A stretch of DNA of 64,000 nt from Collimonas antrihumi (GCF_018304965.1 NZ_JAGQED010000001.1:310001-374000), one strand, 5' to 3'. Numbered from the stretch's first letter, positions 8,921 to 17,355 are shown. The notes: generated by a model from the letters alone, not told the origin. Numbers and translations: made by a program.

Positions 8921-10090
8921 TTATTTACTTAACAGGCGCATGCCGCGTTCCAGGCCATCCATAGTCACCGGAAACATGCGGTTGCTCATCAACTGGCGGA
9001 TCACTTCCACCGACTGGCGATATTGCCACAAGCCTTCCGGTTCAGGATTGAGCCAGATGAACTTGGGGAAAGCCTTGGTGAACCGTTGCAACCATTCGGC
9101 GCCGGCTTCTTCGTTGTTATATTCGACCGAGCCGCCAGGCTGCAGGATTTCATATGGGCTCATGGTGGCATCGCCGACGAAGATCAGTTTGGTGTCCGGC
9201 GTGTACTTGCGCAAGATATCCCAGGTCGGGAAGCGCTCGGCATGGCGGCGCTGATTATTTTTCCAGACGTAATCGTAGACGCAATTGTGAAAATAAAAGA
9301 ACTCCATGTTCTTGAATTCGGTCTTGGCGGCAGAAAATAATTCTTCGGTACGGGCAATATGGTCGTCCATGGTGCCGCCGACATCCAGCAGCATCAGCAC
9401 CTTGATATTGTTCTTGCGCTCGGGCCGCATCTTGATGTCGAGGTAGCCGGCATTGTTGGCTGTAGCGCGTATGGTATCGTCCAGCGCCAACTCTTCTGCT
9501 ATACCTTCGCGCGCGAACTTGCGCAATCGCCGCAGGGCTATCTTGATGTTGCGTGTGCCCAGTTCGAGGTCGTCATCGTAATCGCGGTAAGCGCGCGCAT
9601 CCCAGACTTTGACCGCAGTGCGATTGCCGCCGCTACCACCGATGCGGATCCCTTCCGGATTGGCGCCGCCATGGCCGAACGGCGAAGTGCCGCCGGTGCC
9701 GATCCATTTATTGCCACCTTCGTGCCGCTCTTTCTGTTCTTTAAGCAGTTCTTGGAGGCGATCCATCAGTTTGTCGTAACCGAATTTCTCCAGCTGCGCC
9801 TGTTGCTCCGGCGTCAATTCGCGTTTGATGCGCTGGATCAGCCATTCCAACGGGATTTCGGCGTTTTTCTCGAAGACGGTCTGGATGCCTTTGAAGTAGC
9901 GCCCGAAAGCCTGGTCGAATTTATCGAAATGGGCCTCATCCTTGACCAGCGTGGTTCGCGCCAGATAATAAAAATTATCCAGCGTAGGCGCAATGACGTT
10001 GCGCTGCAGCGCTTCCAGCAGAATCAGGAATTCCTTAATCGACACCGGAATTTTGGCGTCTTTCAAGGTGAAGAAGAAATCAATCAGCAT
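8921..10090 (-). CDS. VWA-domain protein, CoxE-like
   Basis: The 389-residue protein matches the CoxE-like group of von Willebrand factor A proteins that are paired with MoxR AAA ATPases. These pairs act as chaperone machines for metalloenzymes or other complexes. A helical N-terminus (1-115) is followed by a Gly-rich linker (125-156, GGTSPFGHGGANPEG) and the VWA fold starting near 228. The metal-site motif is altered: instead of DxSxS it reads D236-V-G-G-T240 (LLDVGGTMDDH), although GDATMSPYEI further on fits the later MIDAS loop. It follows the MoxR gene by 39 bp on the same strand, so the two are almost surely co-transcribed. Confidence 0.85.
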   Translation of the reverse strand: MLIDFFFTLKDAKIPVSIKEFLILLEALQRNVIAPTLDNFYYLARTTLVKDEAHFDKFDQAFGRYFKGIQTVFEKNAEIPLEWLIQRIKRELTPEQQAQLEKFGYDKLMDRLQELLKEQKERHEGGNKWIGTGGTSPFGHGGANPEGIRIGGSGGNRTAVKVWDARAYRDYDDDLELGTRNIKIALRRLRKFAREGIAEELALDDTIRATANNAGYLDIKMRPERKNNIKVLMLLDVGGTMDDHIARTEELFSAAKTEFKNMEFFYFHNCVYDYVWKNNQRRHAERFPTWDILRKYTPDTKLIFVGDATMSPYEILQPGGSVEYNNEEAGAEWLQRFTKAFPKFIWLNPEPEGLWQYRQSVEVIRQLMSNRMFPVTMDGLERGMRLLSK

Positions 10091-10129
10091 GGCGTGCTTT
10101 GCTTTATCTATGACCGTTATCTATCGCAG

Positions 10130-10984
10130 TTACCTATTCTTCCGGGCCATGAACACCAGGCGTTCGAACAAGTGCACATCTTGCTCATTTTTTAACAAGG
10201 CGCCGTGCAGCGGCGGCACCACGGCCTTGGAGTCGCTGCTGTGCAAGGCTTCCGGAGGAATGTCCTCCGCCAGCAACAGCTTGAGCCAGTCCAGCAGTTC
10301 CGAGGTCGACGGTTTCTTTTTCAGTCCCGCCACATCGCGTACCTGGTAGAAGGTTTCCAGCGCCTGCGCCAGCATGTCTTTTTTGAGATTCGGGAAATGG
10401 ACGTTGACGATATCCTGCATGGTCGATTTGTCGGGGAACTTGATGTAATGGAAGAAACAGCGGCGCAGGAAAGCGTCTGGCAATTCTTTCTCATTATTCG
10501 AGGTGATGATGACCAGCGGACGGTGCTTGGCACGCACCATTTCACGTGTTTCATAAACGTAAAATTCCATGCGGTCGAGTTCGCGCAGCAAATCGTTAGG
10601 GAACTCAATGTCGGCTTTGTCGATCTCATCAATCAGCAACACCACTTGTTCGTCTGCGTTAAATGCCTGCCACAGGACGCCTTTGACAATGTAGTTGTGA
10701 ATGTCCTTGACCCTGGCGTCTCCCAGTTGCGAATCCCGCAGGCGCGATACGGCATCGTATTCGTACAAGCCTTGCTGTGCTTTCGTGGTTGATTTGATAT
10801 GCCATTGCAGCAACGGCATGTTCAAAGCGGCGGCCACTTCTTCTGCCAGCATGGTTTTGCCGGTACCCGGCTCACCCTTGATCAACAGTGGTCTTTGCAA
10901 TGTCAGTGCTGCATTGACGGCTAGTTTCAGGTCGTCGGTGGCGACGTAGCCGGGGGAACTTTCAAAACGTGTCTCTGGTCGCAT
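10130..10984 (-). CDS. MoxR-family AAA+ ATPase
   Basis: The protein (284 residues from the chosen start) carries Walker A GEPGTGKTMLAEEVA, Walker B VVLLIDEIDKADIEFPNDLL, sensor 1 IITSNNEKELPDAFLRRC and a C-terminal lid. MoxR ATPases remodel or insert cofactors into partner proteins together with a VWA protein. I take the ATG at 10984 (MRPETRFESSPGYVATDDLK), since family members begin just before this segment. The frame stays open for 31 more codons upstream, which look like leader and not protein. The VWA partner follows directly. The client complex is not evident; the cytochromes at 13.9 kb are the nearest candidates, and that is only proximity. Confidence 0.9.
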   Translation of the reverse strand: MRPETRFESSPGYVATDDLKLAVNAALTLQRPLLIKGEPGTGKTMLAEEVAAALNMPLLQWHIKSTTKAQQGLYEYDAVSRLRDSQLGDARVKDIHNYIVKGVLWQAFNADEQVVLLIDEIDKADIEFPNDLLRELDRMEFYVYETREMVRAKHRPLVIITSNNEKELPDAFLRRCFFHYIKFPDKSTMQDIVNVHFPNLKKDMLAQALETFYQVRDVAGLKKKPSTSELLDWLKLLLAEDIPPEALHSSDSKAVVPPLHGALLKNEQDVHLFERLVFMARKNR

Positions 10985-11139
10985 TGTCGTTAGTGATGAG
11001 GAAGCAATTAGGAAGTAAGGCCGAGTATATAAGGTCGAGTATAAACGAGATGGCCGATTGGCTGGCCAGGCTCTCAACTCAAGAAGGGTTGTCTTGATGA
11101 ACAGATAACCACATCCTCACCGTTGTAAAAGATTAGCCA

Positions 11140-13437
11140 ATGAAAATTCTGTTTCTCCGCTTGCGGGTAATGTGGCGCCGGTTTCGACATGGCGAGCGGC
11201 ACCTGCAAACCGATAGCCGGCAGTACGCCACGCAAGTCGACGCTTTGATGCGCCGCGCCAATCCATTTTATTCCTGGCAAGAGCGCGCTAACTGGATTAT
11301 CGATATTGTCCAATGGCTGCGCCATGTCCCCACGGTGTCGATGCTTGACGACGACGCCAGGTTGCGAGTCAAGCAACTGCGTCTGGCTTTTTTGCTGGAG
11401 TGGCTGGATGGTAACCGCGACGTACGCCGGGTAGTGCAGGCCACGTTGCAGAAAACCATGCGCGAGGCTGCCGGGCCTGAGCTTTTTTGCGCCACCGGCT
11501 TGCCGAATGAACCCGCGTTCTTTAGCGAGCTGACGGAACACGCCATCAAGCTGGTGCTACCGAAACCGCCGTTCGAGGCGGATTTGTCATCCTTGTTTAC
11601 CGCCTTGTTTCCCACCACGGAAGATGCCGACTGGCTGCTGGCGCTGGATACCCGGAGCGTGGCGAAAATCTGGAAGCTGATCGCCGATGACGGTATCGCG
11701 CACAGCTATCAGCAGCAGATCGATGAAGCGTTGGTCTATCTGGCTGCAATGATCCTGGCGGACGGCATCAGCAAGGCGTTTCGCCAGAAGCTGGACCCCA
11801 AGATGCCGTTGCAGGCAACCCCGTTCATGGTCTTGCGGCGCGAGCTGGAAACCTATTTATACGTCAGCCCAAGGGACGAAGCCGCCTTGCGCAGCGTGCG
11901 TATGCTGATTGCCGTCTGCCAGGCGCAGACGGACAGGATTTACGCCCACCTTGACGAGCATGGCGTGTCGGTCAGCCTGGTCTACCGGGTCGAGCGCATG
12001 CGTGCGCAGTTGACGCGGATGGCGTTGCTGACCGATCTGCGCTCGGCGATTTACAACACGGACAGCCAGGGTACGGAATCTGGCTCAAGCGCGGACTCAA
12101 AGGCGGGCTCAGAATCAGGCTCACAACCCGGCTCACAACCCGGAGCCGGGCAGATCCAGGCTCTTCTAGGCGATCTGATCGCCGCGCATCATCAACGCTC
12201 CTCGGTGCGCGGATTGATACGGCGCAGCTTCTCTTTACTGGCGCGCAAGATGGTCGAGCGCAACGCCGATCATGGCGAGCATTACATTGCACGCGATAGC
12301 AAGGAATACCGGACCATGCTCAAGGCCGCAGGCCGCGGCGGTGTCATTACGGCGTTTACGGTGCTCGGAAAATCGCTGCTCTCGACGGTCGGTGCGGCCC
12401 GGTTTTTTGAAGGGATATTCGCTTCCCTGAATTATGCCGCCAGCTTCATGCTCATCTCTGCCGTGGGCGGCGTGCTGGCCACCAAACAGCCGGCGGTGAC
12501 GGCGCCGGTGCTGGCCTCCAAGATGGGGCAACTGGATACGGTAGAGGGTTTGCGCGCGCTGTTGAGCGAAATCGCCTTGTTGCTGCGCTCGCAAGCCGCC
12601 GCCGTGTTCGGCAATCTGATGGGGGTTGTTCCTGTGATGCTGTTGATATCCGGCCTCATCATGCTGACAACCGATGCACCCATGATGACGGCGGACCATG
12701 CCGGCGCCAGCCTGCACAGCCTGTCCGTAATCGGCCCGACGCCATTGCTTGCCGCTTTCACCGGGATCTTGCTATGGTTGTCGAGCCTGGTGTCGGGTTT
12801 TACCGACAACTGGTTTGCACTGCGCCGTCTGCGCGAAGCGCTGACCCATCAGCGGCGCCTGGTATTCGTGCTGGGAGCGATGCGGGCCGAGCGCTGGGCT
12901 GGCTGGCTGGATCGTAATGTGGCGCAGATTGCCGGTAATGTTTCGCTTGGCTTGCTGCTGGGGATGACGCCGGTCCTGGCGCAGTTTTTCGGTTTGCCGC
13001 TGGATGTGCGTCATGTGACGCTGGCCACGGGTACGCTGACTGCCGCCGCCAGCAGTCTTGGCTGGCAGGTGCTGGCGGCGCCGCAATTCTGGCTGGCGAT
13101 AGCCGGGATTGTCAGTATCGGCGTGTTGAATGTCGGCGTGTCGTTTGCCTGTGCACTGACCATGGCCTTGCGTGCACGTAACGTGCCGGCGCGTATAAGG
13201 CGGCTGGTATTCCGGGCGGTATTGCGCCGTTTCAGCGCTTCGCCGCGTTCCTTCCTGTTTCCGGAGCGGGCTCCCGAACCGGCTCTCGAATCGGCGGTAT
13301 CGATACCGGAATCATCTCCGCTACAGGCAGATACCGTTGATACCGTCAGCGGCGAAGCCCCTGAACGCTCCGAGCCTGCGCTGCCGCCGGAGCCATCCCC
13401 CGCACCGCAGCGCCGGCCCGGCAGGCGTCATGGATAA
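11140..13437 (+). CDS. Gcr-type 'site-specific recombinase' family membrane protein
   Basis: The 765-residue protein matches what is usually annotated as site-specific recombinase Gcr (Pfam SpecificRecomb) in Neisseria and other betaproteobacteria. The sequence shows a long, largely helical soluble N-terminus (1-400). A C-terminal half follows with several hydrophobic segments, for example VITAFTVLGKSLLSTVGAA, SLGLLLGMTPVLAQFF and WLAIAGIVSIGVLNVGVSFA. I see no Tyr- or Ser-recombinase catalytic motif, so the recombinase label is historical and the protein looks like an inner-membrane protein of unknown role. A Ser/Gly/Gln-rich linker near 315-335 is encoded by a 12-bp repeat. The gene is divergent from moxR. 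Confidence 0.75.
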   Translation: MKILFLRLRVMWRRFRHGERHLQTDSRQYATQVDALMRRANPFYSWQERANWIIDIVQWLRHVPTVSMLDDDARLRVKQLRLAFLLEWLDGNRDVRRVVQATLQKTMREAAGPELFCATGLPNEPAFFSELTEHAIKLVLPKPPFEADLSSLFTALFPTTEDADWLLALDTRSVAKIWKLIADDGIAHSYQQQIDEALVYLAAMILADGISKAFRQKLDPKMPLQATPFMVLRRELETYLYVSPRDEAALRSVRMLIAVCQAQTDRIYAHLDEHGVSVSLVYRVERMRAQLTRMALLTDLRSAIYNTDSQGTESGSSADSKAGSESGSQPGSQPGAGQIQALLGDLIAAHHQRSSVRGLIRRSFSLLARKMVERNADHGEHYIARDSKEYRTMLKAAGRGGVITAFTVLGKSLLSTVGAARFFEGIFASLNYAASFMLISAVGGVLATKQPAVTAPVLASKMGQLDTVEGLRALLSEIALLLRSQAAAVFGNLMGVVPVMLLISGLIMLTTDAPMMTADHAGASLHSLSVIGPTPLLAAFTGILLWLSSLVSGFTDNWFALRRLREALTHQRRLVFVLGAMRAERWAGWLDRNVAQIAGNVSLGLLLGMTPVLAQFFGLPLDVRHVTLATGTLTAAASSLGWQVLAAPQFWLAIAGIVSIGVLNVGVSFACALTMALRARNVPARIRRLVFRAVLRRFSASPRSFLFPERAPEPALESAVSIPESSPLQADTVDTVSGEAPERSEPALPPEPSPAPQRRPGRRHG
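12081..12140. repeat. 12-bp degenerate tandem repeat inside the Gcr-like gene
   Basis: Five units of the form nGGCTCAnnncc repeat every 12 bases; the last two are identical in 11 of 12 positions (GGCTCACAACC). They encode the flexible SGSSADSKAGSE-type linker in frame, so unit gain or loss would change only linker length. Confidence 0.8.
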
Positions 13438-13936
13438 GGCGGCCGGCGTACCCGGCAGCATCGGATAGCGCCGGCAAAACCAGCCAACCCCGCAGTAAAC
13501 GACTGTCGCGAGATCGTCGCGGGTTGCGATTTTGCCGTTGCCGGGCGTGGACTGTGCATGTTTCTTGGGGTAAAATTAACCGGTTTTGGTGTGGGGTGGC
13601 GACGGCAGTCGGCGTCGGCAAGGCTACCTTTTAGTAAATACGGCAGTGATGCGGCAGTAATACGGCACTACCGCGGCAGTAACGCGGCGATATACGCAGC
13701 AAGGTATAGGGACTATATCTGTTGCCTGTGCTGTATTTCTTGCAGTATTTAAGGCAATATTCGCGGCAAGTTCGCAATAAAAGGGACCACGAAAAACCGT
13801 AGTGAGCGGTGCAGGGTCGGCAGGAGACGCTTAGCTGTGCAGCAGTGCAGTGAGTATCGTCGCGCCGGAATTGCGGCCGCAGCACAGGTTTGGCGTAGTT
13901 CCTTAAACCGGTTTCGCTACAAATTACCCAGCTAAT
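13438..13936. other. 499-bp intergenic region upstream of the cytochrome genes
   Basis: No credible gene lies here. It holds an 11-bp tandem repeat (13641-13695, listed separately) and must contain the promoter of the two cytochrome genes. The cytochrome ATG at 13937 has no strong ribosome site (CAGCTAAT just upstream). I could not settle on a promoter. Confidence 0.5.
13641..13695. repeat. 11-bp degenerate tandem repeat
   Basis: Five consecutive units with consensus CGGCAGTAATG follow each other every 11 bases: CGGCAGTGATG, CGGCAGTAATA, CGGCACTACCG, CGGCAGTAACG and CGGCGATATAC. The period is close to one helical turn. It lies about 240 bp before the cytochrome genes. Confidence 0.75.
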
Positions 13937-14257
13937 ATGAAAAAACTAATTGCACTTCTCGCGCTCGCGAGTATTGCCAACCTGGCCGCAGCTGCGGACG
14001 TGGTCGGCAACGCTAAGGCAGCTGAAAACAAGGTATCAATGTGTATCGGCTGCCATGGCATCCCCGGCTATAAAGCTACCTTCCCGGAAGTCTATCAAGT
14101 GCCTATGCTTGGCGGCCAGTCGGCGAAATATATTGTGAGTGCGCTAAATGCCTATAAAAAGGGTGAGCGCAAGATGCCAACCATGCGCGGTATCGCAGCC
14201 AGCCTGTCCGAACAAGACATGGCGGATATTGCAGCATATTATTCGCAGCAGAAATAA
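13937..14257 (+). CDS. Small periplasmic c-type cytochrome (class I)
   Basis: The 106-residue protein has a signal peptide (MKKLIALLALASIANLAAAA), one haem-binding motif CIGCH at about residues 36-40 and a distal Met candidate in RKMPTMRG. This fits a monohaem cytochrome of the c553/c4-half type that shuttles electrons in the periplasm. The second cytochrome gene follows after 12 bp, so the two form an operon. Together they resemble the two halves of a dihaem c4-type cytochrome, each on its own polypeptide. Confidence 0.9.
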   Translation: MKKLIALLALASIANLAAAADVVGNAKAAENKVSMCIGCHGIPGYKATFPEVYQVPMLGGQSAKYIVSALNAYKKGERKMPTMRGIAASLSEQDMADIAAYYSQQK

Positions 14258-14269
14258 GGGATCCACACA

Positions 14270-14623
14270 ATGAAAAAGATTTTTGCTGGCGTGGTGTTTC
14301 TACTTTCCACTAGCGCATTTCTGAATGCTCATGCAGCCGGAAATATCGCAGCAGGTGAAGCCGCTGTGAAAAAATATTCCTGCGCAGCCTGCCACGGCGC
14401 CGATTTCCATACCCCGATCGATCCTAGCTATCCGAAGCTGGCCGGCCAGCCGCAAGATTACCTGCAGCATGCCTTGATTGCCTATCAGCGTGGTAGCGAC
14501 GGTCCTAATGGCCGCAGCAATGCGATCATGGGCGGCCAAGCCAAGGCCTTGTCGCATCAGGAAGTGCAAGATATCGCTGCCTACCTGCATAGCCTGCCGA
14601 CAACGCTGGTACTGCGTAAGTAA
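14270..14623 (+). CDS. Second small c-type cytochrome
   Basis: The 117-residue protein has a signal peptide (MKKIFAGVVFLLSTSAFLNAHAA), the haem motif CAACH near residue 42, PKLAGQPQDYLQHAL, and a Met candidate in NAIMGGQAKALSHQEVQDIAAYL. The LAGQ..YL..AL..Y pattern is typical of c553/c4 cytochromes. It is co-transcribed with the preceding cytochrome. Its stop codon lies inside a 14-bp tandem repeat, and a terminator follows. Which oxidase or reductase it serves is not shown by the neighbours. Confidence 0.9.
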   Translation: MKKIFAGVVFLLSTSAFLNAHAAGNIAAGEAAVKKYSCAACHGADFHTPIDPSYPKLAGQPQDYLQHALIAYQRGSDGPNGRSNAIMGGQAKALSHQEVQDIAAYLHSLPTTLVLRK

Positions 14624-14661
14624 GATTACGCAAGTAAGATTGCGTAAATGAGTTTGCACAA
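14620..14661. repeat. 14-bp tandem repeat overlapping a stop codon
   Basis: Three units of 14 bases (GTAAGATTACGCAA, GTAAGATTGCGTAA, ATGAGTTTGCACAA) run in tandem, and a partial fourth (GTAAGCTC) follows. The first unit contains the stop codon of the second cytochrome gene at 14621-14623. Confidence 0.85.
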
Positions 14662-14687
14662 GTAAGCTCTACCCGTCGCCGGATAAC

Positions 14688-14723
14688 AAAAAAACCACGC
14701 AATCGTAATTGCGTGGTTTTTTT
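14688..14723 (+). terminator. Rho-independent terminator of the cytochrome operon
   Basis: ACCACGCAAT pairs perfectly with ATTGCGTGGT around a CGTA loop, flanked by A-runs upstream and a 7-T run downstream. It can also serve DUF1841 from the opposite strand, since that gene ends at 14750. Confidence 0.9.
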
Positions 14724-14749
14724 CATTCATCTGCATGCATGCAGGCAGG

Positions 14750-15175
14750 CTACACACGCTTCCTGACGCAATCGATATAGGCGGCGCCGTCCGGTGGCAG
14801 GCCGCTGCGTTGCGAATTCCAGATCATCTCGCCCAGGCACTCCATGATGTGATGGTGCGCTTCATGCTCCGATTGCAGGCGCTGCGTCAAAGCGGTGGCT
14901 GCGGCGCGGATGCCGGGTGGCTGGTCGATCGAGATCTGTTCGGCGATCGACAGATGCATGGACAGATGCAGGAAAGGATTGGTCTGGCCGTTTTCGACCG
15001 AGTAATCGGCGCTCAGCGCGGCTTCTACATCTTTCAGGTCGTCGGCATACTCGGGATGCTGCTGCAGCCAGTCGCTGGCGATGGCTTCCAGCGGCGTGAG
15101 TATTTCTCCGGCCTTATGTTTGAGATAGGTTTCGCAGAAAAAACGTCGTACGTCGTCTTGGGATGGATTGAACAT
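14750..15175 (-). CDS. DUF1841-family protein
   Basis: This 141-residue protein starts MFNPSQDDVRRFFCETYLKHKAGEILTPLE and contains the HPEYADDL and NPFLHLSMHLSIAEQISIDQPPGIR segments I associate with DUF1841, a family of short proteobacterial proteins of unknown function. Several His and Glu residues cluster in SEHEAHHHIMECLGEMIW, suggesting metal binding, which is inference. It is the last gene of the run rsxB-nth-VIT-DUF1841, starting 5 bp after the transporter stop. Confidence 0.8.
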   Translation of the reverse strand: MFNPSQDDVRRFFCETYLKHKAGEILTPLEAIASDWLQQHPEYADDLKDVEAALSADYSVENGQTNPFLHLSMHLSIAEQISIDQPPGIRAAATALTQRLQSEHEAHHHIMECLGEMIWNSQRSGLPPDGAAYIDCVRKRV

Positions 15176-15180
15176 GATGA

Positions 15181-15903
15181 TTAGCTGATCAGTCTGGCGA
15201 TGCCGAAAGCGGCGGCAGCGGCAAGGCCGCCCACCATCAGGGTTTGCAGTGCTGAATTGAGCGCGCCGGTGCCGGTCACGCTGCCTTTCAGGTAGCCGAA
15301 GATAAACAGCGCGAGAAGAGTGACCGCGGTGGAAGCAGCGAGAGCTTTCGGAATCGAGGTCATCAGCATGTATGGCGCCAGCGGAATCAGGCCGCCAACC
15401 AGATATGAAAGTGCGATAGTCATGGCACTTTTTCTGGCTGCGGCCGGGCGTGGTTCTTCCAGGCCGAGTTCAAAGCGCATCATGAAGTCGCGCCATGCTA
15501 TCGGATTACGTTCCAGTCCGGCCAGCATCGGTTCGCACTCCTGTTTCGTGACGCCGTATTGCGCCATGATATCGATCACTTCTTTGCGCTCGCGATGCGG
15601 CACATTGAGGATTTCCTGCTCTTCGCGCTCGCGTTCGGCGTAATAGTGCTGGCGCTGGGTGCGTCCGGCCAGGTAGCCGCCGAGGCCCATGGCGATCGAA
15701 CCGGCAGCGATTTCCGCAACGCCGGCGGTGACCACGATGTCGATACCGACGGCGACGCCGCTGATGCCGGCTGCCAGTGCAAACGGCACGGTCAGGCCGT
15801 CGGCCATGCCGATGACGATATCGCGCACAGTGTCGCTGGCTTCGAAATGATGTTCGGTATGCGGATGAGAGTGGGAATGAGAATGGGAATGAGGTTGTTG
15901 CAT
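15181..15903 (-). CDS. VIT1/CCC1-family iron/manganese transporter with His-rich N-terminus
   Basis: The 240-residue membrane protein shows VIT1/CCC1 elements: RDIVIGMADGLTVPFALAAG near 28-47, GLGGYLAGRTQ, a cytoplasmic helical metal-binding stretch (EREREEQEILN..., YGVTKQECEPML) and C-terminal helices. These carriers move Fe(II) or Mn(II) out of the cytosol or into stores. I chose the ATG at 15903 because AAAGGGA precedes it; the open frame upstream overlaps nth. The N-terminus HSHSHSHSHPHTEHH is a likely metal ligand. Its gene is packed between nth (4 bp gap) and DUF1841 (5 bp gap), next to two Fe-S proteins, which fits an iron-linked operon. Confidence 0.87.
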   Translation of the reverse strand: MQQPHSHSHSHSHPHTEHHFEASDTVRDIVIGMADGLTVPFALAAGISGVAVGIDIVVTAGVAEIAAGSIAMGLGGYLAGRTQRQHYYAEREREEQEILNVPHRERKEVIDIMAQYGVTKQECEPMLAGLERNPIAWRDFMMRFELGLEEPRPAAARKSAMTIALSYLVGGLIPLAPYMLMTSIPKALAASTAVTLLALFIFGYLKGSVTGTGALNSALQTLMVGGLAAAAAFGIARLIS

Positions 15904-15907
15904 GGAT

Positions 15908-16558
15908 TTATATCCCTTTTTCCGGCAATGGTGTTTTAGCCTTGAAGTCGCACAGGTCGGCAATGTTGCAGTTCCAGCATAGCGGTTTGCGGGCGATGCA
16001 GGTATAACGGCCATGCAGGATCAGCCAGTGATGGGCGTCCAGCAGGAATTCGGCGGGCACCAGTTTCATCAGCTTCTGCTCAACCGCATCGACATCCTTG
16101 CCGGGCGCGATGCCGGTACGGTTGGCAACCCGGAAGATATGGGTGTCGACAGCAATCGTCGGTACCCCGAACGCAGTATTCAATACCACATTGGCCGTCT
16201 TGCGGCCGACACCCGGCAAGGCTTCCAGTTGTTCACGGCTGCGCGGCACGTGGCTGTCATGCAATGCAACCAGCATACGACAGGTTTCGATCACGTTCTT
16301 GGCTTTGGTGCGATACAAACCTATGGTCTGGATGTACGGAATCAAGCCGTCGACGCCGAGCGCATAGATTTGCGCCGGCGTATTAGCCACAGGGTACAGC
16401 TTGCGGGTCGCCTTGTTGACTGAGACATCGGTGGCTTGCGCCGACAGGATCACCGAGACTAGCAGTTCAAACGGCGAGGTGTATTCCAGTTCGGTGGTTG
16501 GATGCGGCATGGCGGCGCGCAGGCGAGTAAAAATTTCCCGGCGTTTTTCGGCGTTCAT
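15908..16558 (-). CDS. nth: Endonuclease III
   Basis: Nth is a base-excision repair DNA glycosylase/AP lyase acting on oxidised pyrimidines. The 216-residue protein has the helix-hairpin-helix [13 protein letters not shown] with catalytic Lys120 and Asp138 (AVDTH), the same numbering as the E. coli enzyme. It also has the C-terminal [4Fe-4S] ligands [17 protein letters not shown]. Its ATG overlaps the stop of rsxB by 4 bases (ATGA), so translation is probably coupled. This rsxB-nth link is common in proteobacteria. Confidence 0.96.
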   Translation of the reverse strand: MNAEKRREIFTRLRAAMPHPTTELEYTSPFELLVSVILSAQATDVSVNKATRKLYPVANTPAQIYALGVDGLIPYIQTIGLYRTKAKNVIETCRMLVALHDSHVPRSREQLEALPGVGRKTANVVLNTAFGVPTIAVDTHIFRVANRTGIAPGKDVDAVEQKLMKLVPAEFLLDAHHWLILHGRYTCIARKPLCWNCNIADLCDFKAKTPLPEKGI

Positions 16559-17307
16559 GGCACGTCCTTGGTGTTTTTGTTGTCCTTGATTTCCTGCTGG
16601 GCTTGTTGTTCTTTCTTCAGGCGGGCGCGTTCGATAGCTGCCTGGATGATCGCTTTCCTGCGCAGCTGTTCAGCTTGCTGCTCTGGCGTTGCAGCAGATT
16701 CGGCTGCGACTGCCTTCAGTTTCTCGGCAGCCTTGGCCGCCAGGCGGGCATCGTTTTCGCGCTTTTCGCGTACCAGCCTGATTACATGGAAATCGTGCCG
16801 TGCGCGGGCGTCATCAGCCTGTTGCTGGGTCCACGCGTTCCAGCCGGTATCCGCTCCGCTGACATCGACCATGGTGATGCAATCGACCGGGCAAGGGGGC
16901 ACGCACAGATCGCAGCCGGTACACAAGTCGTTGATCACCGTGTGCATTTGCTTGGCGGCACCGACGATGGCGTCGACCGGACAAGCCTGGATGCAAAGCG
17001 TGCAGCCTATGCAGGCCGCTTCATCGATGACTGCCAGCGGACGCGGACGTTCGACGCCATTGGCCGGATTCAGCGGGATGAGCGGTTGCTGCAACAGTTG
17101 CGCCAGCCGGGCCACGCCTTGCTGGCCGCCCGGCGGACACTGGTTGTAGCTGGCGCTGCCGTCGGCGATGGCTTCGGCGTAAGGACGGCAAGCCGGATAG
17201 CCGCACTTGGTGCATTGGGTCTGCGGCAGCAGCGCTTCAATGCGGTCGGCGAGGGAAGGTGAGGGCAAGGCCGGCACTGGCGGCGGGGAACTGGATGATG
17301 ACAACAT
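16555..17307 (-). CDS. rsxB: RnfB/RsxB-type ferredoxin, soluble form
   Basis: RsxB/RnfB is the ferredoxin subunit of the Rnf/Rsx electron-transfer complex, which in E. coli keeps SoxR reduced. The sequence has the Fe-S domain [24 protein letters not shown] and two [4Fe-4S] ferredoxin motifs, [12 protein letters not shown] and [13 protein letters not shown] charged helical, Ala/Glu/Lys-rich tail (about 185-250) is probably a coiled coil. No N-terminal transmembrane helix is present, and no other rnf/rsx gene is next to it. The start is taken at the ATG at 17307 ([10 protein letters not shown]); 16 more codons are open upstream. nth overlaps its 3' end by 4 bases. Confidence 0.88.
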   Translation of the reverse strand: MLSSSSSPPPVPALPSPSLADRIEALLPQTQCTKCGYPACRPYAEAIADGSASYNQCPPGGQQGVARLAQLLQQPLIPLNPANGVERPRPLAVIDEAACIGCTLCIQACPVDAIVGAAKQMHTVINDLCTGCDLCVPPCPVDCITMVDVSGADTGWNAWTQQQADDARARHDFHVIRLVREKRENDARLAAKAAEKLKAVAAESAATPEQQAEQLRRKAIIQAAIERARLKKEQQAQQEIKDNKNTKDVP

Positions 17308-17355
17308 GCCGCTATTATCCGAGTAAACCGGCGGTGCGCCAAGGCGGCGCGCCAA

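Noticed and set aside
11140-13437. Gcr-family gene considered as a mobile-element recombinase
   Set aside because: No recombinase motif, no flanking repeats or attachment sites, and multiple membrane helices.
13641-13695. Short repeats considered as a CRISPR array
   Set aside because: Units of 11 bp with no spacers and no cas genes anywhere in the window; the same applies to the other tandem arrays.
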